From contig JAQNBH010000013.1 in NCBI GenBank assembly GCA_028752905.1, positions 23,201,477-23,265,476 on the forward strand: a DNA stretch of 64,000 nt, read 5' to 3'. Positions 35,554-49,233 of the stretch are shown piece after piece (positions within the stretch are counted from its first letter, which is position 1; the number at the start of each line of letters is the position of its first letter). The notes below the pieces were generated by a model. The model ran no database searches, was not told where the DNA came from, and saw only the letters and a list, made by a program, of their open reading frames with translations. The translations under genes were made by a program, and so were the position numbers. Source of the DNA: Cladorhizidae sp. MBARI D1340-BT2. Taxonomy: Eukaryota; Porifera; Demospongiae; Poecilosclerida; Cladorhizidae.

Positions 35554-36465
35554 TTCTCTCTCTTGATACCAAACATCCGTATATTCTGCATACATAGAAT
35601 CACAAGATAGGTTTCTCTATGTGTTCTCTATCTAGATGCTAAATAGGTTAGCTTCATAGATTCTCCACACTTCACTGTATAAACTTGATATATAGCTATT
35701 AAGATAGGTCTCTCCCTGTGCTCTCTGTTGATATCAAACATCCATAATATTCTGCACACTTCACTGTAATGGACTTGATATGATTCGAATGATAGGTTTC
35801 ATTATGTGTTCTCTATCTTGATATTTGCCCTAATTTGGTCTATATGTTTCTCATTTTCCCCCCCAAAATCTTGTTATTTTGCCGTAAAGCTCATAACTTT
35901 TCTACACTTTACCCCCAAAAGATAATTTTTATATCACCGGATAGCTCTTCTAATTATCTGTCTTTTGTACGTGCCAAAATTTTGAGTACTCTAAGTATTA
36001 GCAAGTTATGGTGATTTGAAGTGGTAAGGTTTGCGATCTTTCCTGGCGTTTTCCAGTTGCCAAAGCGGTGGCCTGCCAGTGAAAAACCACTACATTTATT
36101 GATAATCTGTTGACATGTTGCAGATAAGGGCCTTCTCTATCAGTTGACAAAATCTGGGACTTTGGTCTTGTTAATTAGGGCAGTTATGAATTGTACTCTT
36201 ACTTGATGCTAAACATGTTAGCTTCGTAGATTATCCACACTTCACTGAATAGACTTGATGTATAGCTATTAAGATAGGACTCTCTAAGTGCTCTCTCTTG
36301 ATACCAAACATCCATATATTCTGCACACTTCACTGTAATGGACTTGCAAGATAGGTATCTCTCAGTGTTCTCTATCTTGAGCTAAACATGTTAGCTTCAT
36401 AGATTCTCCACACTTCACTGAATAGACTTGATATAATTATAGCTCTAAAGGTAGGCCTCTCCCTG
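35554..36465 (+). repeat. Satellite monomer 40 (912 bp, L1)
   Basis: L1, W=T, tract T4C7A4, run C5A4 (found only in 40, 41 and 44), box CC/T, tail E1. Confidence 0.97.
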
Positions 36466-37377
36466 TTCTCTCTCTTGATACCAAACATCCGTATATTCTG
36501 CATACATAGAATCACAAGATAGGTTTCTCTATGTGTTCTCTATCTAGATGCTAAATAGGTTAGCTTCATAGATTCTCCACACTTCACTGTATAAACTTGA
36601 TATATAGCTATTAAGATAGGTCTCTCCCTGTGCTCTCTGTTGATATCAAACATCCATAATATTCTGCACACTTCACTGTAATGGACTTGATATGATTCGA
36701 ATGATAGGTTTCATTATGTGTTCTCTATCTTGATATTTGCCCTAATTTGGTCTATATGTTTCTCATTTCCCCCCCCAAAATCTTGTTATTTTGCCGTAAA
36801 GCTCATAACTTTTCTACACTTTACCCCCAAAAGATAATTTTTATATCACCGGATAGCTCTTCTAATTATCTGTCTTTTGTACGTGCCAAAATTTTGAGTA
36901 CTCTAAGTATTAGCAAGTTATGGTGATTTGAAGTGGTAAGGTTTGCGATCTTTCCTGGCGTTTTCCAGTTGCCAAAGCGGTGGCCTGCCAGTGAAAAACC
37001 ACTACATTTATTGATAATCTGTTGACATGTTGCAGATAAGGGCCTTCTCTATCAGTTGACAAAATCTGGGACTTTGGTCTTGTTAATTAGGGCAGTTATG
37101 AATTGTACTCTTACTTGATGCTAAACATGTTAGCTTCGTAGATTATCCACACTTCACTGAATAGACTTGATGTATAGCTATTAAGATAGGACTCTCTAAG
37201 TGCTCTCTCTTGATACCAAACATCCATATATTCTGCACACTTCACTGTAATGGACTTGCAAGATAGGTATCTCTCAGTGTTCTCTATCTTGAGCTAAACA
37301 TGTTAGCTTCATAGATTCTCCACACTTCACTGAATAGACTTGATATAATTATAGCTCTAAAGGTAGGCCTCTCCCTG
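36466..37377 (+). repeat. Satellite monomer 41 (912 bp, L1)
   Basis: L1, W=T, tract T3C8A4, run C5A4, box CC/T, tail E1. Confidence 0.97.
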
Positions 37378-38289
37378 TTCTCTCTCTTGATACCAAACAT
37401 CCGTATATTCTGCATACATAGAATCACAAGATAGGTTTCTCTATGTGTTCTCTATCTAGATGCTAAACAGGTTAGCTTCATAGATTCTCCACACTTCACT
37501 GTATAAACTTGATATATAGCTATTAAGATAGGTCTCTCCCTGTGCTCTCTGTTGATATCAAACATCCATAATATTCTGCACACTTCACTGTAATGGACTT
37601 GATATGATTCGAATGATAGGTTTCATTATGTGTTCTCTATCTTGATATTTGCCCTAATTTGGACTATATGTTTCTCATTTTCCCCCCAAAAATCTTGTTA
37701 TTTTGCCGTAAAGCTCATAACTTTTCTACACTTTACCCAAAAAAGATAATTTTTATATCACCGGATAGCCCTTCTAATTATCTGTCTTTTGTACGTGCCA
37801 AAATTTTGAGTACTCTAAGTATTAGCAAGTTATGATGATTTGAAGTGGTAAGGTTTGCGATCTTTCCTGGCGTTTTCCAGTTGCCAAAGCGGTGGCCTGC
37901 CAGTGAAAAACCACTACATTTATTGATAATCTGTTGACATGTTGCAGATAAGGGCCTTCTCTATCAGTTGACAAAATCTGGGACTTTGGTCTTGTTAATT
38001 AGGGCAGTTATGAATTGTACTCTTACTTGATGCTAAACATGTTAGCTTCGTAGATTATCCACACTTCACTGAATAGACTTGATGTATAGCTATTAAGATA
38101 GGACTCTCTAAGTGCTCTCTCTTGATACCAAACATCCATATATTCTGCACACTTCACTGTAATGGACTTGCAAGATAGGTATCTCTCAGTGTTCTCTATC
38201 TTGAGCTAAACATGTTAGCTTCATAGATTCTCCACACTTCACTGAATAGACTTGATATAATTATAGCTCTAAAGGTAGGCCTCTCCCTG
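37378..38289 (+). repeat. Satellite monomer 42 (912 bp, L2-A)
   Basis: L2, W=A, tract T4C6A5, run C3A6, box CC/C, tail E1. TTATGATGATTT is shared only with monomer 45. Confidence 0.97.
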
Positions 38290-39201
38290 TTCTCTCTCTT
38301 GATACCAAACATCCGTATATTCTGCATACATAGAATCACAAGATAGGTTTCTCTATGTGTTCTCTATCTAGATGCTAAATAGGTTAGCTTCATAGATTCT
38401 CCACACTTCACTGTATAAACTTGATATATAGCTATTAAGATAGGTCTCTCCCTGTGCTCTCTGTTGATATCAAACATCCATAATATTCTGCACACTTCAC
38501 TGTAATGGACTTGATATGATTCGAATGATAGGTTTCATTATGTGTTCTCTATCTTGATATTTGCCCTAATTTGGTCTATATGTTTCTCATTTTCCCCCCC
38601 AAAATCTTGTTATTTTGCCGTAAAGCTCATAACTTTTCTACACTTTACCCCAAAAAGATAATTTTTATATCACCGGATAGCTCTTCTAATTATCTGTCTT
38701 TTGTACGTGCCAAAATTTTGAGTACTCTAAGTATTAGCAAGTTATGGTGATTTGAAGTGGTAAGGTTTGCGATCTTTCCTGGCGTTTTCCAGTTGCCAAA
38801 GCGGTGGCCTGCCAGTGAAAAACCACTACATTTATTGATAATCTGTTGACATGTTGCAGATAAGGGCCTTCTCTATCAGTTGACAAAATCTGGGACTTTG
38901 GTCTTGTTAATTAGGGCAGTTATGAATTGTACTCTTACTTGATGCTAAACATGTTAGCTTCGTAGATTATCCACACTTCACTGAATAGACTTGATGTATA
39001 GCTATTAAGATAGGACTCTCTAAGTGCTCTCTCTTGATACCAAACATCCATATATTCTGCACACTTCACTGTAATGGACTTGCAAGATAGGTATCTCTCA
39101 GTGTTCTCTATCTTGAGCTAAACATGTTAGCTTCATAGATTCTCCACACTTCACTGAATAGACTTGATATAATTATAGCTCTAAAGGTAGGCCTCTCCCT
39201 G
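38290..39201 (+). repeat. Satellite monomer 43 (912 bp, L1)
   Basis: L1, W=T, tract T4C7A4, run C4A5, box CC/T, tail E1; counterpart of monomer 40, differing only in the run. Confidence 0.97.
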
Positions 39202-40113
39202 TTCTCTCTCTTGATACCAAACATCCGTATATTCTGCATACATAGAATCACAAGATAGGTTTCTCTATGTGTTCTCTATCTAGATGCTAAATAGGTTAGC
39301 TTCATAGATTCTCCACACTTCACTGTATAAACTTGATATATAGCTATTAAGATAGGTCTCTCCCTGTGCTCTCTGTTGATATCAAACATCCATAATATTC
39401 TGCACACTTCACTGTAATGGACTTGATATGATTCGAATGATAGGTTTCATTATGTGTTCTCTATCTTGATATTTGCCCTAATTTGGTCTATATGTTTCTC
39501 ATTTCCCCCCCCAAAATCTTGTTATTTTGCCGTAAAGCTCATAACTTTTCTACACTTTACCCCCAAAAGATAATTTTTATATCACCGGATAGCTCTTCTA
39601 ATTATCTGTCTTTTGTACGTGCCAAAATTTTGAGTACTCTAAGTATTAGCAAGTTATGGTGATTTGAAGTGGTAAGGTTTGCGATCTTTCCTGGCGTTTT
39701 CCAGTTGCCAAAGCGGTGGCCTGCCAGTGAAAAACCACTACATTTATTGATAATCTGTTGACATGTTGCAGATAAGGGCCTTCTCTATCAGTTGACAAAA
39801 TCTGGGACTTTGGTCTTGTTAATTAGGGCAGTTATGAATTGTACTCTTACTTGATGCTAAACATGTTAGCTTCGTAGATTATCCACACTTCACTGAATAG
39901 ACTTGATGTATAGCTATTAAGATAGGACTCTCTAAGTGCTCTCTCTTGATACCAAACATCCATATATTCTGCACACTTCACTGTAATGGACTTGCAAGAT
40001 AGGTATCTCTCAGTGTTCTCTATCTTGAGCTAAACATGTTAGCTTCATAGATTCTCCACACTTCACTGAATAGACTTGATATAATTATAGCTCTAAAGGT
40101 AGGCCTCTCCCTG
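39202..40113 (+). repeat. Satellite monomer 44 (912 bp, L1)
   Basis: L1, W=T, tract T3C8A4, run C5A4, box CC/T, tail E1; counterpart of monomer 41. Confidence 0.97.
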
Positions 40114-41025
40114 TTCTCTCTCTTGATACCAAACATCCGTATATTCTGCATACATAGAATCACAAGATAGGTTTCTCTATGTGTTCTCTATCTAGATGCT
40201 AAACAGGTTAGCTTCATAGATTCTCCACACTTCACTGTATAAACTTGATATATAGCTATTAAGATAGGTCTCTCCCTGTGCTCTCTGTTGATATCAAACA
40301 TCCATAATATTCTGCACACTTCACTGTAATGGACTTGATATGATTCGAATGATAGGTTTCATTATGTGTTCTCTATCTTGATATTTGCCCTAATTTGGAC
40401 TATATGTTTCTCATTTTCCCCCCAAAAATCTTGTTATTTTGCCGTAAAGCTCATAACTTTTCTACACTTTACCCAAAAAAGATAATTTTTATATCACCGG
40501 ATAGCCCTTCTAATTATCTGTCTTTTGTACGTGCCAAAATTTTGAGTACTCTAAGTATTAGCAAGTTATGATGATTTGAAGTGGTAAGGTTTGCGATCTT
40601 TCCTGGCGTTTTCCAGTTGCCAAAGCGGTGGCCTGCCAGTGAAAAACCACTACATTTATTGATAATCTGTTGACATGTTGCAGATAAGGGCCTTCTCTAT
40701 CAGTTGACAAAATCTGGGACTTTGGTCTTGTTAATTAGGGCAGTTATGAATTGTACTCTTACTTGATGCTAAACATGTTAGCTTCGTAGATTATCCACAC
40801 TTCACTGAATAGACTTGATGTATAGCTATTAAGATAGGACTCTCTAAGTGCTCTCTCTTGATACCAAACATCCATATATTCTGCACACTTCACTGTAATG
40901 GACTTGCAAGATAGGTATCTCTCAGTGTTCTCTATCTTGAGCTAAACATGTTAGCTTCATAGATTCTCCACACTTCACTGAATAGACTTGATATAATTAT
41001 AGCTCTAAAGGTAGGCCTCTCCCTG
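40114..41025 (+). repeat. Satellite monomer 45 (912 bp, L2-A)
   Basis: L2, W=A, tract T4C6A5, run C3A6, box CC/C, TTATGATGATTT, tail E1; counterpart of monomer 42. Confidence 0.97.
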
Positions 41026-41937
41026 TTCTCTCTCTTGATACCAAACATCCGTATATTCTGCATACATAGAATCACAAGATAGGTTTCTCTATGTGTTCTC
41101 TATCTAGATGCTAAATAGGTTAGCTTCATAGATTCTCCACACTTCACTGTATAAACTTGATATATAGCTATTAAGATAGGTCTCTCCCTGTGCTCTCTGT
41201 TGATATCAAACATCCATAATATTCTGCATACTTCACTGTAATGGACTTGATATGATTCGAATGATAGGTTTCATTATGTGTTCTCTATCTTGATATTTGC
41301 CCTAATTTGGTCTATATGTTTCTCATTTCCCCCCCCAAAATCTTGTTATTTTGCCGTAAAGCTCATAACTTTTCTACACTTTACCCAAAAAAGATAATTT
41401 TTATATCACCGGATAGCCCTTCTAATTATCTGTCTTTTGTATGTGCCAAAATTTTGAGTACTCTAAGTATTAGCAAGTTATGGTGATTTGAAGTGGTAAG
41501 GTTTGCGATCTTTCCTGGCGTTTTCCAGTTGCCAAAGCGGTGGCCTGCCAGTGAAAAACCACTACATTTATTGATAATCTGTTGACATGTTGCAGATAAG
41601 GGCCTTCTCTATCAGTTGACAAAATCTGGGACTTTGGTCTTGTTAATTAGGGCAGTTATGAATTGTACTCTTACTTGATGCTAAACATGTTAGCTTCGTA
41701 GATTATCCACACTTCACTGAATAGACTTGATGTATAGCTATTAAGATAGGACTCTCTAAGTGCTCTCTCTTGATACCAAACATCCATATATTCTGCACAC
41801 TTCACTGTAATGGACTTGCAAGATAGGTATCTCTCAGTGTTCTCTATCTTGAGCTAAACATGTTAGCTTCATAGATTCTCCACACTTCACTGAATAGACT
41901 TGATATAATTATAGCTCTAAAGGTAGGCCTCTCCCTG
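41026..41937 (+). repeat. Satellite monomer 46 (912 bp, L1)
   Basis: L1 with an atypical right part: tract T3C8A4, run C3A6, box CC/C, GTATGTGCC, tail E1, plus GCATACTTC as in monomer 37. It is the only L1 copy with AGCCC. Confidence 0.97.
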
Positions 41938-42849
41938 TTCTCTCTCTTGATACCAAACATCCGTATATTCTGCATACATAGAATCACAAGATAGGTTTCT
42001 CTATGTGTTCTCTATCTAGATGCTAAATAGGTTAGCTTCATAGATTCTCCACACTTCACTGTATAAACTTGATATATAGCTATTAAGATAGGTCTCTCCC
42101 TGTGCTCTCTGTTGATATCAAACATCCATAATATTCTGCACACTTCACTGTAATGGACTTGATATGATTCGAATGATAGGTTTCATTATGTGTTCTCTAT
42201 CTTGATATTTGCCCTAATTTGGTCTATATGTTTCTCATTTTCCCCCCAAAAATCTTGTTATTTTGCCGTAAAGCTCATAACTTTTCTACACTTTACCCCA
42301 AAAAGATAATTTTTATATCACCGGATAGCTCTTCTAATTATCTGTCTTTTGTACGTGCCAAAATTTTGAGTACTCTAAGTATTAGCAAGTTATGGTGATT
42401 TGAAGTGGTAAGGTTTGCGATCTTTCCTGGCGTTTTCCAGTTGCCAAAGCGGTGGCCTGCCAGTGAAAAACCACTACATTTATTGATAATCTGTTGACAT
42501 GTTGCAGATAAGGGCCTTCTCTATCAGTTGACAAAATCTGGGACTTTGGTCTTGTTAATTAGGGCAGTTATGAATTGTACTCTTACTTGATGCTAAACAT
42601 GTTAGCTTCGTAGATTATCCACACTTCACTGAATAGACTTGATGTATAGCTATTAAGATAGGACTCTCTAAGTGCTCTCTCTTGATACCAAACATCCATA
42701 TATTCTGCACACTTCACTGTAATGGACTTGCAAGATAGGTATCTCTCAGTGTTCTCTATCTTGAGCTAAACATGTTAGCTTCATAGATTCTCCACACTTC
42801 ACTGAATAGACTTGATATAATTATAGCTCTAAAGGTAGGCCTCTCTCTG
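41938..42849 (+). repeat. Satellite monomer 47 (912 bp, L1)
   Basis: L1, W=T, tract T4C6A5, run C4A5, box CC/T, tail E2; same haplotype as monomer 54. Confidence 0.97.
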
Positions 42850-43761
42850 TTCTCTCTCTTGATACCAAACATCCGTATATTCTGCATACATAGAATCACA
42901 AGATAGGTTTCTCTATGTGTTCTCTATCTTGATGCTAAACAGGTTAGCTTCATAGATTCTCCACACTTCACTGTATAAACTTGATATATAGCTATTAAGA
43001 TAGGTCTCTCCCTGTGCTCTCTGTTGATATCAAACATCCATAATATTCTGCACACTTCACTGTAATGGACTTGATATGATTCGAATGATAGGTTTCATTA
43101 TGTGTTCTCTATCTTGATATTTGCCCTAATTTGGTCTATATGTTTCTCATTTTCCCCCCCAAAATCTTGTTATTTTGCCGTAAAGCTCATAACTTTTCTA
43201 CACTTTACCCAAAAAAGATAATTTTTATATCATCGGATAGCCCTTCTAATTATCTGTCTTTTGTACGTGCCAAAATTTTGAGTACTCTAAGTATTAGCAA
43301 GTTATGGTGATTTGAAGTGGTAAGGTTTGCGATCTTTCCTGGCGTTTTCCAGTTGCCAAAGCGGTGGCCTGCCAGTGAAAAACCACTACATTTATTGATA
43401 ATCTGTTGACATGTTGCAGATAAGGGCCTTCTCTATCAGTTGACAAAATCTGGGACTTTGGTCTTGTTAATTAGGGCAGTTATGAATTGTACTCTTACTT
43501 GATGCTAAACATGTTAGCTTCGTAGATTATCCACACTTCACTGAATAGACTTGATGTATAGCTATTAAGATAGGACTCTCTAAGTGCTCTCTCTTGATAC
43601 CAAACATCCATATATTCTGCACACTTCACTGTAATGGACTTGCAAGATAGGTATCTCTCAGTGTTCTCTATCTTGAGCTAAACATGTTAGCTTCATAGAT
43701 TCTCCACACTTCACTGAATAGACTTGATATAATTATAGCTCTAAAGGTAGGCCTCTCCCTG
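42850..43761 (+). repeat. Satellite monomer 48 (912 bp, L3)
   Basis: L3, W=T, tract T4C7A4, run C3A6, box TC/C, tail E1. Confidence 0.97.
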
Positions 43762-44673
43762 TTCTCTCTCTTGATACCAAACATCCGTATATTCTGCATA
43801 CATAGAATCACAAGATAGGTTTCTCTATGTGTTCTCTATCTAGATGCTAAACAGGTTAGCTTCATAGATTCTCCACACTTCACTGTATAAACTTGATATA
43901 TAGCTATTAAGATAGGTCTCTCCCTGTGCTCTCTGTTGATATCAAACATCCATAATATTCTGCACACTTCACTGTAATGGACTTGATATGATTCGAATGA
44001 TAGGTTTCATTATGTGTTCTCTATCTTGATATTTGCCCTAATTTGGTCTATATGTTTCTCATTTTCCCCCCCAAAATCTTGTTATTTTGCCGTAAAGCTC
44101 ATAACTTTTCTACACTTTACCCAAAAAAGATAATTTTTATATCAGCGGATAGCTCTTCTAATTATCTGTCTTTTGTACGTGCCAAAATTTTGAGTACTCT
44201 AAGTATTAGCAAGTTATGGTGATTTGAAGTGGTAAGGTTTGCGATCTTTCCTGGCGTTTTCCAGTTGCCAAAGCGGTGGCCTGCCAGTGAAAAACCACTA
44301 CATTTATTGATAATCTGTTGACATGTTGCAGATAAGGGCCTTCTCTATCAGTTGACAAAATCTGGGACTTTGGTCTTGTTAATTAGGGCAGTTATGAATT
44401 GTACTCTTACTTGATGCTAAACATGTTAGCTTCGTAGATTATCCACACTTCACTGAATAGACTTGATGTATAGCTATTAAGATAGGACTCTCTAAGTGCT
44501 CTCTCTTGATACCAAACATCCATATATTCTGCACACTTCACTGTAATGGACTTGCAAGATAGGTATCTCTCAGTGTTCTCTATCTTGAGCTAAACATGTT
44601 AGCTTCATAGATTCTCCACACTTCACTGAATAGACTTGATATAATTATAGCTCTAAAGGTAGGCCTCTCTCTG
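43762..44673 (+). repeat. Satellite monomer 49 (912 bp, L2, ATCAGCGG type)
   Basis: L2, W=T, tract T4C7A4, run C3A6, box GC/T, tail E2. ATCAGCGG occurs only here and in monomer 51. Confidence 0.97.
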
Positions 44674-45585
44674 TTCTCTCTCTTGATACCAAACATCCGT
44701 ATATTCTGCATACATAGAATCACAAGATAGGTTTCTCTATGTGTTCTCTATCTTGATGCTAAACAGGTTAGCTTCATAGATTCTCCACACTTCACTGTAT
44801 AAACTTGATATATAGCTATTAAGATAGGTCTCTCCCTGTGCTCTCTGTTGATATCAAACATCCATAATATTCTGCACACTTCACTGTAATGGACTTGATA
44901 TGATTCGAATGATAGGTTTCATTATGTGTTCTCTAACTTGATATTTGCCCTAATTTGGTCTATATGTTTCTCATTTTCCCCCCCAAAATCTTGTTATTTT
45001 GCCGTAAAGCTCATAACTTTTCTACACTTTACCCAAAAAAGATAATTTTTATATCATCGGATAGCCCTTCTAATTATCTGTCTTTTGTACGTGCCAAAAT
45101 TTTGAGTACTCTAAGTATTAGCAAGTTATGGTGATTTGAAGTGGTAAGGTTTGCGATCTTTCCTGGCGTTTTCCAGTTGCCAAAGCGGTGGCCTGCCAGT
45201 GAAAAACCACTACATTTATTGATAATCTGTTGACATGTTGCAGATAAGGGCCTTCTCTATCAGTTGACAAAATCTGGGACTTTGGTCTTGTTAATTAGGG
45301 CAGTTATGAATTGTACTCTTACTTGATGCTAAACATGTTAGCTTCGTAGATTATCCACACTTCACTGAATAGACTTGATGTATAGCTATTAAGATAGGAC
45401 TCTCTAAGTGCTCTCTCTTGATACCAAACATCCATATATTCTGCACACTTCACTGTAATGGACTTGCAAGATAGGTATCTCTCAGTGTTCTCTATCTTGA
45501 GCTAAACATGTTAGCTTCATAGATTCTCCACACTTCACTGAATAGACTTGATATAATTATAGCTCTAAAGGTAGGCCTCTCCCTG
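44674..45585 (+). repeat. Satellite monomer 50 (912 bp, L3)
   Basis: L3, W=T, tract T4C7A4, run C3A6, box TC/C, tail E1, with a private CTCTAACTTGAT in the direct repeat to the left of the core. Confidence 0.97.
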
Positions 45586-46497
45586 TTCTCTCTCTTGATA
45601 CCAAACATCCGTATATTCTGCATACATAGAATCACAAGATAGGTTTCTCTATGTGTTCTCTATCTAGATGCTAAACAGGTTAGCTTCATAGATTCTCCAC
45701 ACTTCACTGTATAAACTTGATATATAGCTATTAAGATAGGTCTCTCCCTGTGCTCTCTGTTGATATCAAACATCCATAATATTCTGCACACTTCACTGTA
45801 ATGGACTTGATATGATTCGAATGATAGGTTTCATTATGTGTTCTCTATCTTGATATTTGCCCTAATTTGGTCTATATGTTTCTCATTTTCCCCCCCAAAA
45901 TCTTGTTATTTTGCCGTAAAGCTCATAACTTTTCTACACTTTACCCAAAAAAGATAATTTTTATATCAGCGGATAGCTCTTCTAATTATCTGTCTTTTGT
46001 ACGTGCCAAAATTTTGAGTACTCTAAGTATTAGCAAGTTATGGTGATTTGAAGTGGTAAGGTTTGCGATCTTTCCTGGCGTTTTCCAGTTGCCAAAGCGG
46101 TGGCCTGCCAGTGAAAAACCACTACATTTATTGATAATCTGTTGACATGTTGCAGATAAGGGCCTTCTCTATCAGTTGACAAAATCTGGGACTTTGGTCT
46201 TGTTAATTAGGGCAGTTATGAATTGTACTCTTACTTGATGCTAAACATGTTAGCTTCGTAGATTATCCACACTTCACTGAATAGACTTGATGTATAGCTA
46301 TTAAGATAGGACTCTCTAAGTGCTCTCTCTTGATACCAAACATCCATATATTCTGCACACTTCACTGTAATGGACTTGCAAGATAGGTATCTCTCAGTGT
46401 TCTCTATCTTGAGCTAAACATGTTAGCTTCATAGATTCTCCACACTTCACTGAATAGACTTGATATAATTATAGCTCTAAAGGTAGGCCTCTCCCTG
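45586..46497 (+). repeat. Satellite monomer 51 (912 bp, L2, ATCAGCGG type)
   Basis: L2, W=T, tract T4C7A4, run C3A6, box GC/T, tail E1; sister of monomer 49 apart from the tail. Confidence 0.97.
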
Positions 46498-47409
46498 TTC
46501 TCTCTCTTGATACCAAACATCCGTATATTCTGCATACATAGAATCACAAGATAGGTTTCTCTATGTGTTCTCTATCTAGATGCTAAACAGGTTAGCTTCA
46601 TAGATTCTCCACACTTCACTGTATAAACTTGATATATAGCTATTAAGATAGGTCTCTCCCTGTGCTCTCTGTTGATATCAAACATCCATAATATTCTGCA
46701 CACTTCACTGTAATGGACTTGATATGATTCGAATGATAGGTTTCATTATGTGTTCTCTATCTTGATATTTGCCCTAATTTGGACTATATGTTTCTCATTT
46801 TCCCCCCAAAAATCTTGTTATTTTGCCGTAAAGCTCATAACTTTTCTACACTTTATCCAAAAAAGATAATTTTTATATCACCGGATAGCCCTTCTAATTA
46901 TCTGTCTTTTGTACGCGCCAAAATTTTGAGTACTCTAAGTATTAGCAAGTTATGGTGATTTGAAGTGGTAAGGTTTGCGATCTTTCCTGGCGTTTTCCAG
47001 TTGCCAAAGCGGTGGCCTGCCAGTGAAAAACCACTACATTTATTGATAATCTGTTGACATGTTGCAGATAAGGGCCTTCTCTATCAGTTGACAAAATCTG
47101 GGACTTTGGTCTTGTTAATTAGGGCAGTTATGAATTGTACTCTTACTTGATGCTAAACATGTTAGCTTCGTAGATTATCCACACTTCACTGAATAGACTT
47201 GATGTATAGCTATTAAGATAGGACTCTCTAAGTGCTCTCTCTTGATACCAAACATCCATATATTCTGCACACTTCACTGTAATGGACTTGCAAGATAGGT
47301 ATCTCTCAGTGTTCTCTATCTTGAGCTAAACATGTTAGCTTCATAGATTCTCCACACTTCACTGAATAGACTTGATATAATTATAGCTCTAAAGGTAGGC
47401 CTCTCCCTG
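46498..47409 (+). repeat. Satellite monomer 52 (912 bp, L2-A)
   Basis: L2, W=A, tract T4C6A5, run TCC+A6 (TTTATCCAAA, private), box CC/C, tail E1, GTACGCGCC. Confidence 0.97.
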
Positions 47410-48321
47410 TTCTCTCTCTTGATACCAAACATCCGTATATTCTGCATACATAGAATCACAAGATAGGTTTCTCTATGTGTTCTCTATCTAGATGCTAAAT
47501 AGGTTAGCTTCATAGATTCTCCACACTTCACTGTATAAACTTGATATATAGCTATTAAGATAGGTCTCTCCCTGTGCTCTCTGTTGATATCAAACATCCA
47601 TAATATTCTGCACACTTCACTGTAATGGACTTGATATGATTCGAATGATAGGTTTCATTATGTGTTCTCTATCTTGATATTTGCCCTAATTTGGTCTATA
47701 TGTTTCTCATTTTCCCCCCCAAAATCTTGTTATTTTGCCGTAAAGCTCATAACTTTTCTACACTTTACCCCAAAAAGATAATTTTTATATCACCGGATAG
47801 CTCTTCTAATTATCTGTCTTTTGTACGTGCCAAAATTTTGAGTACTCTAAGTATTAGCAAGTTATGGTGATTTGAAGTGGTAAGGTTTGCGATCTTTCCT
47901 GGCGTTTTCCAGTTGCCAAAGCGGTGGCCTGCCAGTGAAAAACCACTACATTTATTGATAATCTGTTGACATGTTGCAGATAAGGGCCTTCTCTATCAGT
48001 TGACAAAATCTGGGACTTTGGTCTTGTTAATTAGGGCAGTTATGAATTGTACTCTTACTTGATGCTAAACATGTTAGCTTCGTAGATTATCCACACTTCA
48101 CTGAATAGACTTGATGTATAGCTATTAAGATAGGACTCTCTAAGTGCTCTCTCTTGATACCAAACATCCATATATTCTGCACACTTCACTGTAATGGACT
48201 TGCAAGATAGGTATCTCTCAGTGTTCTCTATCTTGAGCTAAACATGTTAGCTTCATAGATTCTCCACACTTCACTGAATAGACTTGATATAATTATAGCT
48301 CTAAAGGTAGGCCTCTCCCTG
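47410..48321 (+). repeat. Satellite monomer 53 (912 bp, L1)
   Basis: L1, W=T, tract T4C7A4, run C4A5, box CC/T, tail E1. Confidence 0.97.
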
Positions 48322-49233
48322 TTCTCTCTCTTGATACCAAACATCCGTATATTCTGCATACATAGAATCACAAGATAGGTTTCTCTATGTGTTCTCTATC
48401 TAGATGCTAAATAGGTTAGCTTCATAGATTCTCCACACTTCACTGTATAAACTTGATATATAGCTATTAAGATAGGTCTCTCCCTGTGCTCTCTGTTGAT
48501 ATCAAACATCCATAATATTCTGCACACTTCACTGTAATGGACTTGATATGATTCGAATGATAGGTTTCATTATGTGTTCTCTATCTTGATATTTGCCCTA
48601 ATTTGGTCTATATGTTTCTCATTTTCCCCCCAAAAATCTTGTTATTTTGCCGTAAAGCTCATAACTTTTCTACACTTTACCCCAAAAAGATAATTTTTAT
48701 ATCACCGGATAGCTCTTCTAATTATCTGTCTTTTGTACGTGCCAAAATTTTGAGTACTCTAAGTATTAGCAAGTTATGGTGATTTGAAGTGGTAAGGTTT
48801 GCGATCTTTCCTGGCGTTTTCCAGTTGCCAAAGCGGTGGCCTGCCAGTGAAAAACCACTACATTTATTGATAATCTGTTGACATGTTGCAGATAAGGGCC
48901 TTCTCTATCAGTTGACAAAATCTGGGACTTTGGTCTTGTTAATTAGGGCAGTTATGAATTGTACTCTTACTTGATGCTAAACATGTTAGCTTCGTAGATT
49001 ATCCACACTTCACTGAATAGACTTGATGTATAGCTATTAAGATAGGACTCTCTAAGTGCTCTCTCTTGATACCAAACATCCATATATTCTGCACACTTCA
49101 CTGTAATGGACTTGCAAGATAGGTATCTCTCAGTGTTCTCTATCTTGAGCTAAACATGTTAGCTTCATAGATTCTCCACACTTCACTGAATAGACTTGAT
49201 ATAATTATAGCTCTAAAGGTAGGCCTCTCTCTG
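48322..49233 (+). repeat. Satellite monomer 54 (912 bp, L1)
   Basis: L1, W=T, tract T4C6A5, run C4A5, box CC/T, tail E2. Confidence 0.97.

Larger units (their letters stand above)
35554..41025 (+). repeat. Duplicated three-monomer block (40-42 and 43-45)
   Basis: Two 2736-bp blocks: L1/T4C7A4, L1/T3C8A4/C5A4, L2-A with TTATGATGATTT. The C5A4 run and GATGATTT are confined to this region, so the duplication is specific. The one diagnostic difference is C5A4 in 40 against C4A5 in 43. Confidence 0.88.
42850..46497 (+). repeat. Duplicated two-monomer block (48-49 and 50-51)
   Basis: Two 1824-bp blocks of L3/TC/C followed by L2 with ATCAGCGG, a state unique to these two copies. Differences are CTCTAACTTG in 50 and tail E2 (49) against E1 (51). 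Confidence 0.87.
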
